The position numbers were made by a program, and so were the translations under genes. From Streptomyces sp. NBC_00568 (GTDB taxonomy: Bacteria; Actinomycetota; Actinomycetes; Streptomycetales; Streptomycetaceae), in assembly GCF_026341855.1 (NCBI RefSeq), contig NZ_JAPENW010000001.1, forward strand, positions 4,765,001-4,829,000: a DNA stretch of 64,000 nt, written 5' to 3'. The notes under the pieces were generated by a model. It was not told the origin of the DNA. It saw only the letters and a list, made by a program, of their open reading frames with translations, and did not search any database. Shown here piece after piece: positions 24,583 through 32,543 of the stretch. Every line of letters starts with the position of its first letter. Position 1 is the first letter of the stretch.

Positions 24583-25161
24583 CGCCCGCCGTCGTACGCC
24601 GGGGCCCGCACCGGCCCCGGTACGGCAACGGCGAGGCGACACCGGGCTCTTGAGGCGGTCGCGCGACGGTCCGCGTTCCGGGACATCCCCGGCGATTCCA
24701 CCCGCCGTCCATCGGCGGTTCGCGTCGGACATCCCGGACGCCGACAGCCACGACAGCCACGACAGCCCCTACGGGCCACCGCGAGCCGCTGCGAGCCACC
24801 ACCCCGCGCCCGCGAGCCACCACCCCGCGCCCGCGAGCCGCTACGAGCCAGTGCGCCGCGTCCGCCAGCCGCTGCGAGACACTGCGCCGCGTCCGCCAGC
24901 CGCTGCGAGACACTGCGCCGCGCCCGTGAGCCACCATCCCGCGCCTGCCAGCCGCTACGAGCCACCGCCCCGCGCCCGCGAGCCACGGCGCCGCGATGCG
25001 TTCCGTTTCCCGCGCCGCGATCCGTTCCGTTTCCTGCGCGGTGGCGTGCTGCGGTCTCCGCGCGGTGACGTGCTGCGGTTCCCGCGCGGTGACGTGCTGC
25101 CTCCCGGCAGGTGGCCCGACTGCGGCCCCGCCGGTCCGCCGCCGCGCCGCCGCGCGGACCC
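24583..25161. repeat. Non-coding low-complexity region with 21- and 31-bp tandem repeats
   Basis: 579 bp without a believable gene. Two 21-bp units GCGAGCCACCACCCCGCGCCC start at 24791 and 24812; a 31-bp unit containing ACTGCGCCGCGT repeats at 24852, 24883 and 24914; a GTTCCGTTTCC-containing unit recurs near 25000-25033 and a CGCGGTGACGTGCTGCGGT unit near 25061-25100. Units of 21 and 31 bp do not keep one reading frame, and the frames seen are Arg/Gly/Ala strings, so protein coding is unlikely. Confidence 0.7.
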
Positions 25162-25611
25162 TCAGCGCTCCGTGCCGTCCGTGCCCAGCATGCGGCGCAG
25201 CAGGTCGCGCAGTGTGAGGCGTTCCTCGTCCGAGAGTTCCGCGAGGGGTTCGCGGGCGAAGTTCAGTGAGTCGCGCAGGCCGCGGGCGACGCCGCGCCCC
25301 TCGGCCGTCGCCGCGGCCAGTTTCACCCGGCGGTCCGCCGGGTCGGGGCGACGCTCCACCAGGCCCCGCGCCTCCAGCCGGTCCACGATCCCGGTGACGT
25401 TCGACGGCTCGCACTTCAGCTGCTGCGCCAGACGCCGCATCGGCAGCGGCTCCAGCGAGAGCAGGCTCAGCAGCCGCGCCTGCGCGCCGGTGAGGGCGTG
25501 CTCGGCGGCGGCGTCCTCGTACTCCTCGTGGTAGCGGGCCACGACCGTACCGATCAGCTCGACGACCTCGATGGTCAAAGGGTCGATCCGGGGTCTCTTA
25601 TGGGTGGCCAT
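25162..25611 (-). CDS. MarR-family transcriptional regulator
   Basis: 149 residues with the MarR winged helix: LTGAQARLLSLLSLEP, MRRLAQQLKCEPSNVTGIVDRLEARGLVERRPDPADRR covers the recognition helix and wing Asp-Arg pair. It is divergent from an NADP-dependent reductase gene, with two dyads between them, so autoregulation and control of the reductase are likely. An Ohr gene is close by, but the N-terminal redox Cys that defines OhrR is absent; the only Cys lies in the recognition-helix region. The inducer is unknown. Confidence 0.9.
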   Translation of the reverse strand: MATHKRPRIDPLTIEVVELIGTVVARYHEEYEDAAAEHALTGAQARLLSLLSLEPLPMRRLAQQLKCEPSNVTGIVDRLEARGLVERRPDPADRRVKLAAATAEGRGVARGLRDSLNFAREPLAELSDEERLTLRDLLRRMLGTDGTER

Positions 25612-25642
25612 GCCGACGAGAGTACCGCGTTACTTGACATCA

Positions 25643-25679
25643 TGAAATATTCAGGCGCATGGTTGTTTCAGGTACTGAA
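25643..25679. promoter_or_regulatory. Paired MarR operator candidates
   Basis: Two related dyads, TGAA-ATA-TTCA (25643-25653) and TTCAG-GTA-CTGAA (25667-25679), sit 24 bp apart centre to centre in the divergent gap. TTGACA (25634-25639) just before the first could be a -35 box for the reductase gene. Confidence 0.6.
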
Positions 25680-25720
25680 GTATTAGAGCCGCTCGCCGGT
25701 CACCGTGAAAGGCGCACCTC

Positions 25721-26743
25721 ATGTCCGAGACCCCCCAGCTTCCCTCCGTCGGCCGCGCATGGCACCTCGTCAGCCGTCCGGTCGGCTGGCCCGAGCCCGC
25801 GGACTTCGCCCTCGTAGAGGCCGAGGTCCCGCAGCCGGGTCCGGGTGAGGTCCTGGTGCGGAACAGCTATGTGTCCGTCGACCCGTACATGCGCGGCCGC
25901 ATGAGCGCCGCCAAGTCCTACGTCGCCCCCTTCGAGCTCGGCAAGACCATGCAGGGCGGCGCGGTCGGCGAGGTCATCGCCTCGAACGCCGAGGGTGTCT
26001 CCGTGGGCGACCACGTGCTGCACTTCTTCGGCTGGCGCGAGTACGCCGTCGTGGACGCCAAGCAGGCCGTCAAGGTGGACCCGGGGGCCGCGCCGCTGTC
26101 GACGTACCTCGGCGTCCTCGGCATGACCGGCCTCACCGCGTACGCCGGCCTCCTGCGCACCGCCTCCTTCAAGGAGGGCGACTCCGTCTTCGTGTCCGGC
26201 GCCGCCGGTGCCGTCGGCAGCCAGGTGGGCCAGATCGCCCGGCTCAAGGGCGCCTCGCGCGTCATCGGCTCCGCGGGGTCCGACGAGAAGGTCAAGCTGC
26301 TCGTCGAGGAGTACGGCTTCGACGCCGCCTTCAACTACAAGAACGGCCCGGTCGCCCAGCAGCTGCGCGAGGCCGCCCCCGACGGCGTCGACGTCTACTT
26401 CGACAACGTGGGCGGTGACCACCTGGAGGCGGCCATCGGCTCGCTGAACCAGGGCGGCCGCATCGCGATCTGCGGCATGATCTCCGTCTACAACAGCACC
26501 GAGCCCGTCCCCGGCCCGAAGAACCTGGCCCGCCTGATCCAGACCCGCGGCCGCATCCAGGGCTTCCTGGTCGGCGACCACTACGACCTCCAGAAGGAGT
26601 TCGTCCAGGAAGTCGGCGGCTGGATCCGTTCCGGTGAGCTGAAGTACTCCGAGACGGTCGTGGAGGGCATCGAGAACAACCTGGAGGCCTTCTTCGGCGT
26701 CCTGCGCGGCGACAACATCGGAAAGATGATCGTCAAGCTCTGA
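25721..26743 (+). CDS. NADP-dependent medium-chain oxidoreductase (prostaglandin-reductase-like)
   Basis: 340 residues of the zinc-free MDR branch (CurA/PTGR-like). Visible motifs are SVDPYMRGRMS, GKTMQGGAVGEV, the Rossmann AAGAVGSQVGQIARL, DVYFDNVGG and a C-terminal GDNIGKMIVKL. Such enzymes reduce alpha,beta-unsaturated aldehydes and ketones with NADPH, a detoxifying role. ATG 25721 follows a GAAAGGCG-like site. It is probably repressed by the divergent MarR protein and may share the stress theme with the downstream Ohr gene. Confidence 0.9.
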   Translation: MSETPQLPSVGRAWHLVSRPVGWPEPADFALVEAEVPQPGPGEVLVRNSYVSVDPYMRGRMSAAKSYVAPFELGKTMQGGAVGEVIASNAEGVSVGDHVLHFFGWREYAVVDAKQAVKVDPGAAPLSTYLGVLGMTGLTAYAGLLRTASFKEGDSVFVSGAAGAVGSQVGQIARLKGASRVIGSAGSDEKVKLLVEEYGFDAAFNYKNGPVAQQLREAAPDGVDVYFDNVGGDHLEAAIGSLNQGGRIAICGMISVYNSTEPVPGPKNLARLIQTRGRIQGFLVGDHYDLQKEFVQEVGGWIRSGELKYSETVVEGIENNLEAFFGVLRGDNIGKMIVKL

Positions 26744-26835
26744 CCTGTCGCTGGACTTCCGGCATACGGTAACTTCTTTCCGAAGTCGTCGCGATCGTGG
26801 GCGCGAGTCGCGGCGGACCAAGGAGGAACGCACCT

Positions 26836-27255
26836 ATGTCCATCCAGCAGACCGACGTCCTGTACACGGCCGTCGCCACCGCCGAGAACGGCCGCGACGG
26901 CCGGGTCGCCACCGACGACGGGGGGCTCGACGTCGTCGTCAACCCGCCCAAGGAGCTGGGCGGAAGCGGCGCCGGAACCAACCCGGAGCAGCTCTTCGCC
27001 GCCGGGTACAGCGCCTGCTTCCAGGGTGCCCTCGGGGTCGTCGCACGCCAGGAGAACGCCGACGTCTCCGGCTCGACAGTGACCGCGAAGGTCGGCATAG
27101 GCAGGAACGACGACGGCTTCGGGCTCGTCGTCGAGATCTCCGCGGTGATCCCGAACGTCGACGCCACCACCGCCCGCGCACTCCTGGAGAAGGCCCACCA
27201 GGTCTGCCCGTACTCGAAGGCGACCCGCGGCGACATCACCGTGACGCTTGCCTGA
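26836..27255 (+). CDS. ohr: Organic hydroperoxide resistance protein Ohr
   Basis: 139 residues, typical Ohr length. The two redox cysteines are in GYSACFQGAL and QVCPYSKATRG; the N-terminal LYTAVATAENGRDGRV and the NPEQLFAAGYSAC block are diagnostic. It reduces organic peroxides to alcohols through a Cys-Cys pair recycled by lipoyl proteins. ATG 26836 has AAGGAGG 8-9 bp upstream. It follows the MDR reductase by 92 bp and ends just before a strong bidirectional terminator. Confidence 0.93.
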   Translation: MSIQQTDVLYTAVATAENGRDGRVATDDGGLDVVVNPPKELGGSGAGTNPEQLFAAGYSACFQGALGVVARQENADVSGSTVTAKVGIGRNDDGFGLVVEISAVIPNVDATTARALLEKAHQVCPYSKATRGDITVTLA

Positions 27256-27273
27256 CGGCGCTCGTTGCACACG

Positions 27274-27312
27274 GCGGAGGCCGCACCCCGGGACGTGGGG
27301 TGCGGCCTCCGC
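27274..27312. terminator. Bidirectional terminator between ohr and M14 peptidase genes
   Basis: A perfect 16-bp stem GCGGAGGCCGCACCCC / GGGGTGCGGCCTCCGC with a 7-base loop lies between two convergent genes. Confidence 0.9.
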
Positions 27313-27318
27313 CTTTCC

Positions 27319-29901
27319 TCAGAGCCCTCGGGACACCGTCAGCAGCGCCCTCGCCACCTGCGGGAACTCTCCCTTCGGGTGATCGCGGAAGAGCGGCTCG
27401 GTACCGAACAGCACGGCGCGCGGCCCCGAGACCACCGAGGCCCGGCCGCCGGCCGCCGTCGGCCCGCCCGATCCGTCGGCCAGCGGCCGCCAGTGCCCGG
27501 AGACCAGGGGATCGCCGGTCGCGTACGACTGCTCGACGCGGACCCCGGAGCCCGGGTCGGTGAACCAGACGGGCGCGTAGACGAAGCTGTGGTCGGGGGC
27601 GCCCGCCGTCACGGAACCGCCCGAATTCACCACGCGCACCACGCCGTTGGCGTCCTGGTCGCCCTCCACCGGGCGCACGTCGAGCAGTCCGGCGGCCGCG
27701 TTGAGTGCCGCACCCGTGGCGCCGCGTCCGACGAGGCCGTGCGTGCCCAGGAAGGTGTCGAGAGCGGATCGCGCGGCGGGCGTGAGGGCCGCGTGGTCCA
27801 GCCCCGACGACACGAACAGCACGTCCGCCGCCGACCAGTCGAAGCCCGCGTCGAGGATCGCCGTCGACACCGGCACCACGTCGAAGTTCATCTCGCGGAG
27901 CGCGAAGAGCTCGCCGGGCGTGACGGCGGCGGCGACGCGGACACGCCGCAGCGGGACGCCCCGCGCCGCCGCGCCGGAGGAGTCGTCACGCGCCGCCCCC
28001 GCCGCGTCGAAGGAGACGTCGTACGCGCGGGCGGCCTCGACCGCCTTCGCACGGGCCGACGCCGGCACGACCACCCCGCCGTCACCGTCCTGCCGTACCG
28101 GAACACCCTGCTTCAGAAGGGAGTTGAGAGCGGCGACCTCCTGCGGTGTGCCGAGCCGGAGCCGCAGGTCGCCGCGTGCGGCGACCCGTCCGGCGCGCGG
28201 CGCCGCGTCGACCGCGCGCAGCGGGAGGGCCGACAGGCCCCCGCTCTCCACCCGCTCGACCGTCGCGCCCCACAGACGGCCGAGGCTCCAGCCCGAGATG
28301 TCGTACATCGTCGACACCTTGTCGCTGATGTCCCGCCCGTCCGCGAGCATGACATTGGCCAGGCCTCGCTTGGGCTGACGCAGACTGACGACGAAGGAGC
28401 CCTTCGGGTACGAGCGTCCCGCGAGCCGGAAACCGCGCGCGGCGCGGGTGACGCGCACGTCATTGGCGATCAGGTGGTCCACCAGACGCGCGGCGGCGGC
28501 GCCCGAACGCTGGGCCGCGCCCGCCGGAATGACGTACGCGCTCGGGAAGTCGGTCGTGTAGACATCCTCGGGGCCGATGCCCGGGACGCCGGGGACCGTC
28601 TCGGCGGAGACCGGTACCTGCGCTGCACCGGTCGCGCCCCGCCGGAAGACCTCGATCTGGTCGGCGATGAGCGAAGTCCGGTGCGTCCGGGCGAAGTCGA
28701 GCGTGGCACGCAGCGCGGCGCCCGCGACATCGACGTTGATCGCCGAGCGGCGCCTCAGCTCGGTCACCGGCAGGGTGTCGTACGCCGTGCCGTTCACGTT
28801 CATCGGGATCTCGACGGTGTGCGCGGCGACCGTGCCGTGGAAGGCCGCGTACTGCGGGGTGAAGATCGGCGGCCAGTCGTCCCAGCCCTCCTGCTGGTCA
28901 CGGAAGGGGATCTGGGCGGGCTCCACACCGTCGGCGGCGGGGGTGTATCCGAGGCCGTTGACGGCGGCCTCCATGCCGAGGGCGTTGGCGTAGGTGTTCT
29001 TCAGGAAGAGGTCGTACTCGTAGTTCTCGCCGTGCGGCGGGGTCGTCGGCTCGATGAGCGTGCCGTTGACGTAGCCGTGCAGATCGAGCATCACGGCCGG
29101 CTGCTTGTCGATCGCGATCTGCCGCATCGCGCGTGCCTCGGGCTGCGAGGCGGTGATGAGGTCCCGGTTCAGGTCGAAGCCGTTCGCGTTGGCGCGGGTG
29201 CCCGCGATCCGGCCGTCCGGGTTCGCGGTGATGTTGAAGTAGATCCGGCTGTGGGCGAGAAGGTCCTTCGTCCTCGCGTCCGTGTCCGTGGCGAGCTGCT
29301 CGATGACAGAGAGGGCGGCGTCCGTTCCCTCCCACTCGTTGCCGTGGATGTTGCTGTTGAAGAAGACCGGCGTCTTGTAACCGCTCTTGACCGCGGGGTC
29401 CCCGGCGGCGGCGCCCGGCGCGTTCTCGATGAGCTCGCGCATCCGCTCCTGGGCGCGGGTCCGGGCGGCGGACTCCGGGGCGGTGACCGTGACGAGGAAC
29501 AGACGGTGGCCGCCCGCGGACCGCCCCGCGACCTCGACGCTCACCCGGTCGCCCAGCCGCTGCAGGGCGTTCAGCTTCGGCGCGATGGCGTGGTACGGGG
29601 TGAGGCCGAGCTTGATGGACTTGTCGGCGAGGTTCACCGGGTCGGGGGTGAGGACCTGTTGGCGGGGGTAACCGCGGGTGCTCGCCGAGAGGCCGGTGAC
29701 GGGGGCGGTGAGCGCGGCGCGGGCGGCGCTCGCGGGCGCCCGGGCGGCACTGTCGGCCGCGGCGGCGCCCTCGCGGACCGGTGGCCTGCGGTCGGCGGTG
29801 GCGCTGGTGGGGGCGAGCACCAGCGAACCGGCCGCGACCGCCGCGACGGCGGCGAGCAGGGCGGCTCTCGGCTGGGGTCGGCGAGGCTTCGGTAAGCGCA
29901 T
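27319..29901 (-). CDS. Secreted M14-family zinc carboxypeptidase
   Basis: About 860 residues with an N-terminal signal (RAALLAAVAAVAAGSLVLAP). The peptidase domain (about 90-420) has the M14 zinc motif NIHGNEWEG (His, Glu), the NPDGR and GFDLNRD segments that position substrate, and a later His/Glu region near HTVEIPMNVNG. A long C-terminal part (about 430-860) resembles the extra domain seen in large Streptomyces M14 proteins. It cleaves C-terminal residues from extracellular peptides. ATG 29901 is chosen because GGAGGT lies 7 bp upstream; the frame is open further upstream but not coding. Confidence 0.9.
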   Translation of the reverse strand: MRLPKPRRPQPRAALLAAVAAVAAGSLVLAPTSATADRRPPVREGAAAADSAARAPASAARAALTAPVTGLSASTRGYPRQQVLTPDPVNLADKSIKLGLTPYHAIAPKLNALQRLGDRVSVEVAGRSAGGHRLFLVTVTAPESAARTRAQERMRELIENAPGAAAGDPAVKSGYKTPVFFNSNIHGNEWEGTDAALSVIEQLATDTDARTKDLLAHSRIYFNITANPDGRIAGTRANANGFDLNRDLITASQPEARAMRQIAIDKQPAVMLDLHGYVNGTLIEPTTPPHGENYEYDLFLKNTYANALGMEAAVNGLGYTPAADGVEPAQIPFRDQQEGWDDWPPIFTPQYAAFHGTVAAHTVEIPMNVNGTAYDTLPVTELRRRSAINVDVAGAALRATLDFARTHRTSLIADQIEVFRRGATGAAQVPVSAETVPGVPGIGPEDVYTTDFPSAYVIPAGAAQRSGAAAARLVDHLIANDVRVTRAARGFRLAGRSYPKGSFVVSLRQPKRGLANVMLADGRDISDKVSTMYDISGWSLGRLWGATVERVESGGLSALPLRAVDAAPRAGRVAARGDLRLRLGTPQEVAALNSLLKQGVPVRQDGDGGVVVPASARAKAVEAARAYDVSFDAAGAARDDSSGAAARGVPLRRVRVAAAVTPGELFALREMNFDVVPVSTAILDAGFDWSAADVLFVSSGLDHAALTPAARSALDTFLGTHGLVGRGATGAALNAAAGLLDVRPVEGDQDANGVVRVVNSGGSVTAGAPDHSFVYAPVWFTDPGSGVRVEQSYATGDPLVSGHWRPLADGSGGPTAAGGRASVVSGPRAVLFGTEPLFRDHPKGEFPQVARALLTVSRGL

Positions 29902-30190
29902 GCGTCGTACCTCCGGGGCAGGGGTTTCCTGAGGGCGTGCCGGCGGCTTCCCGAGGTCGGTCCGAGGCCCGCACGGACCGGCTCGGGTCGGTACGGCGAG
30001 GTGTACCTGTTCGACTCTCGCGCAACAAGAGCGCCTTCCCGTCACAACAGTCCTCGCGTCCGCCCCGACGGCCGTCATGGATGCCCCGGACGGCGCATCA
30101 CCGGGGGGCCGGAGCGGGCATGCTGAGTGCGGCACCCGGCCCGATCCGCCGGACAGGTCCCGGCGGCGACACGTGCGGCGAGGAGAGCCC

Positions 30191-31054
30191 ATGTCCCCGA
30201 TTCCGTCGCTCCCCAGCGGGGAGGACGTGCTGCGCATGATGCGCACCACGACCGAGATCACCGGCCAACTCCTCGACACGGCGGGGAACATCACCAGAAT
30301 CGCCGTCAACACCCTCGACCCCCGGGACGGCTCCGGGACCGAGGCGCTGCGCGTCCTGCGCGAGACGACGGCCGAACTGGCCGAGGCGAGCGCCTCCCCG
30401 CAGGCGCAGGAGGCCTTCTACAAGATCGTCGACACGCTGACCCGGCTCGGCACCAGCGGGGCGCCGCTCGCCGTGCACCCCGTGAGCGAACCCGCCCAGG
30501 CGCTGCTCGCCGCGATCGGCGACAGCCTGCTGCCCGTCCTCGACGCGGTGGAACCCGCGGTTCAGGAGGCCGTCGTCGCGCTCGGCGAGCTCGTCGAGGC
30601 CACCTCGCCGCTGCTGCCCGCGGCGGCCGGCGTCGCCGCCGGGGCCCTGCTCGCGCTCACTCCGGTGCTCCGGGCGGCGGCGGGCGTCCTGCGTGACTCC
30701 TCGCCCGAACTCCAGCGCGTCGCCGACGCGTTGACGGCCGCGCTGGCTCCCCTGCTGCCCCTGCAGGTGGCCCTGGCCGAGCGGGCGGCCGCCGCGGGGG
30801 CCGGTGTCGTCCGGGCCGGGCTTCCCCCGCTCGCCGACCTCGCCGAGGCCGCTGCCGCCGCCGCGACGGCGGCGCGCCCGCTTCTCGTCGCGAGCGAGGA
30901 ACTCCTCGTCGCCGGCCTCGAGCAGCTCCAGCCCGTGATGCTGAGCTCCGCCCGGCGCGCCGGCCGCGTCGCCCGGGCCGCCGCGGTCCGCGTCACCGCC
31001 GCGATGGCGCCCGCGGCGGATCAGGGGGTGGTGGTCGCCGTCACCGTCGCCTAG
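30191..31054 (+). CDS. Hypothetical Ala/Leu-rich helical protein
   Basis: 287 residues I cannot assign to a family. The N-terminal part (SGEDVLRMMRTTTEITGQLLDTAGNITRIAVN) looks amphipathic, and the rest is a chain of Ala/Leu/Val/Pro-rich helices with regularly spaced prolines, such as LLPVLDAVEPAVQEAV and LLPLQVALAERAAAAG. It might be membrane-associated or coiled, like a phasin, but no charged-heptad register is obvious. ATG 30191 has AGGAG 6 bp upstream and codon use is good. It lies directly before the 45-bp repeat array. Confidence 0.65.
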   Translation: MSPIPSLPSGEDVLRMMRTTTEITGQLLDTAGNITRIAVNTLDPRDGSGTEALRVLRETTAELAEASASPQAQEAFYKIVDTLTRLGTSGAPLAVHPVSEPAQALLAAIGDSLLPVLDAVEPAVQEAVVALGELVEATSPLLPAAAGVAAGALLALTPVLRAAAGVLRDSSPELQRVADALTAALAPLLPLQVALAERAAAAGAGVVRAGLPPLADLAEAAAAAATAARPLLVASEELLVAGLEQLQPVMLSSARRAGRVARAAAVRVTAAMAPAADQGVVVAVTVA

Positions 31055-31664
31055 CACCGCCTCGACCGTGCGGCCCGTCCCCGTGGCCGGTGACGGGCCC
31101 ACCCCCACTGCGCGGGCCGTCACCGCCCAGCGGGCGGTCACCGCGCCCGGTGCCGGTGCCGACCCGCTGTGTCGAGGCCGTCGCCGCAGCATCGAGGCGG
31201 TCGCCACCGCCCGGTGCCGGGGCGCCCCCCGCAGCGTCGAGGCCGTCCCACCACCCGGTTCCGGGGGCCCTCCCAACATCGTCGAGGCGGCGCCCACCGC
31301 CCGGCACGAGGCGGCGCCCACCGCCCGGTGTCGAGGCGCTCCCCGCAGCGTCGAGGCGGCGCCCACCGCTCGGTGCCGGGGCGCTCCCCGCAGCGTCGAG
31401 ACGGCGCCCACCGCTCGGTGCCGGGGCGCTCCCCGCAGCGTCGAGGCGGCGCCCACCGCCCGGCACAAGGCGGTCACCACCGTCCGGTGTCGAGGCCGTC
31501 GCCGCAGCATCGAGGCGGTCGCCACCGCCCGGTGCCGGGGCCCTCGCCGCAGCGTCGAGGTGGTCGCCACCGCCCGACACGGGGACAGCCTCGCCACCGC
31601 CCGGTGGCGAGACCGTCCCCACCGCCCGGTGCCCTCTCCCGCGGCAGCCCGATAAAGTTTCCCC
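31055..31664. repeat. 45-bp-phased minisatellite
   Basis: 610 bp between two genes. The landmark GTCGAG (or ATCGAG) occurs at about 31191, 31236, 31281, 31350, 31395, 31440, 31509 and 31554: spacings are 45, 45, 69, 45, 45, 69, 45, where 69 is 45 plus 24. All are multiples of 3, so several frames stay open on both strands. A plus-strand frame (GTG 31068 to TAA 31653-31655, 195 codons, 15-residue unit like ARCRGAPRSVEAAPT) exactly fills the gap, but its second codon positions are too GC-rich for a typical gene, and minus frames are equally open. I treat it as a repeat, not a proven gene. Confidence 0.8.
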
Positions 31665-32495
31665 ATGCGCGATCTTGGGGTGGGCTTCGGTTACTTGCTG
31701 CGCGGCCAGCGATGGGTGGCCCGGCACGGGAAGAGCTATGGGTTCGGGCTGTTGCCGGGGCTCATCACGCTCGTGCTCTACGCGGCGGCGCTGGTCGCCC
31801 TCGGCGTCTACGGAGAGGACTTCGTCACCTGGGCGACCCCGTTCGCGGACGACTGGACCAGCCCCTGGTCGGGCCTGTTCCGCGGCTTCCTCACCGCCGT
31901 GCTCTTCGCGCTCGCCCTTCTCCTCTCGGTGCTCACCTTCACCGCGGTCACCCTGCTCGTAGGACAGCCCTTCTACGAGAGCCTCTCGGAGCGGGTCGAC
32001 CGCGACGTCTCCCCGGACGGCACGGCCCCCGAGTCGGGGCTGCCGCTCTGGCGAGAGCTGTGGATCTCCGGACGCGACAGCCTCCGCATCCTCGTGCGGG
32101 CCCTTGTCTGGGCGATCCTCCTCTTCGCGCTCGGCTTCGTCCCGTTCATCGGCCAGACCGTCGTCCCGGTGCTCGGCTTCGTGGTCACCGGGTTCTTCCT
32201 CACCGAGGAACTCGTCGCCGTCGCCATGCAACGCCGCCGCGTCGACCTCCGGGAGCGCCTCGCCCTGCTCCGCTCCCGCAAGACGCTGGTCTGGGGCTTC
32301 GGCACCCCGCTGGGCCTCGCCTTCCTCGTTCCGTTCGTCGCCGTCTTCCTGATGCCGGGAGCCGTCGCGGGCGCCACCCTGATGGCCCGCGACCTGCTCG
32401 GCGAGGAGATCGGCGAGGGTGCCGGCGACGACCCCGGGACAGCCGCCGACGGAGACCCCGAGACGCTTGCCGAGGGGGAGAGGGCCACCCCCTGA
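31665..32495 (+). CDS. EI24 (CysZ-like) membrane protein
   Basis: 276 residues with the EI24/CysZ layout: N-terminal FGYLLRGQRWVARHGKSYGFGLLPGLITLVLYAAAL, two helices near 70-105 followed by LLVGQPFYESLSERVDRDV, and two more hydrophobic hairpins (about 143-175 and 210-235). The C-terminal tail is acidic and disordered. Bacterial relatives include the sulfate-uptake protein CysZ, but no sulfate genes are near, so the transported species is unknown. ATG 31665 lies 10 bp after the open frame in the repeat array. Confidence 0.85.
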   Translation: MRDLGVGFGYLLRGQRWVARHGKSYGFGLLPGLITLVLYAAALVALGVYGEDFVTWATPFADDWTSPWSGLFRGFLTAVLFALALLLSVLTFTAVTLLVGQPFYESLSERVDRDVSPDGTAPESGLPLWRELWISGRDSLRILVRALVWAILLFALGFVPFIGQTVVPVLGFVVTGFFLTEELVAVAMQRRRVDLRERLALLRSRKTLVWGFGTPLGLAFLVPFVAVFLMPGAVAGATLMARDLLGEEIGEGAGDDPGTAADGDPETLAEGERATP

Positions 32496-32543
32496 CGGAG
32501 ATCCTCGCCGTCGCCGTCAGCACCGTCCCGGCCGGACTCGGCG

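Noticed and set aside
31068..31655. 195-codon plus-strand frame exactly filling the repeat array
   Set aside because: Not listed as a gene because second codon positions are too GC-rich and other frames are equally open; kept as a finding.
30098..31666. 522-codon leftward frame through the 45-bp array
   Set aside because: It continues antisense through the preceding hypothetical gene; the array part is open in several frames, so openness is not evidence of coding.
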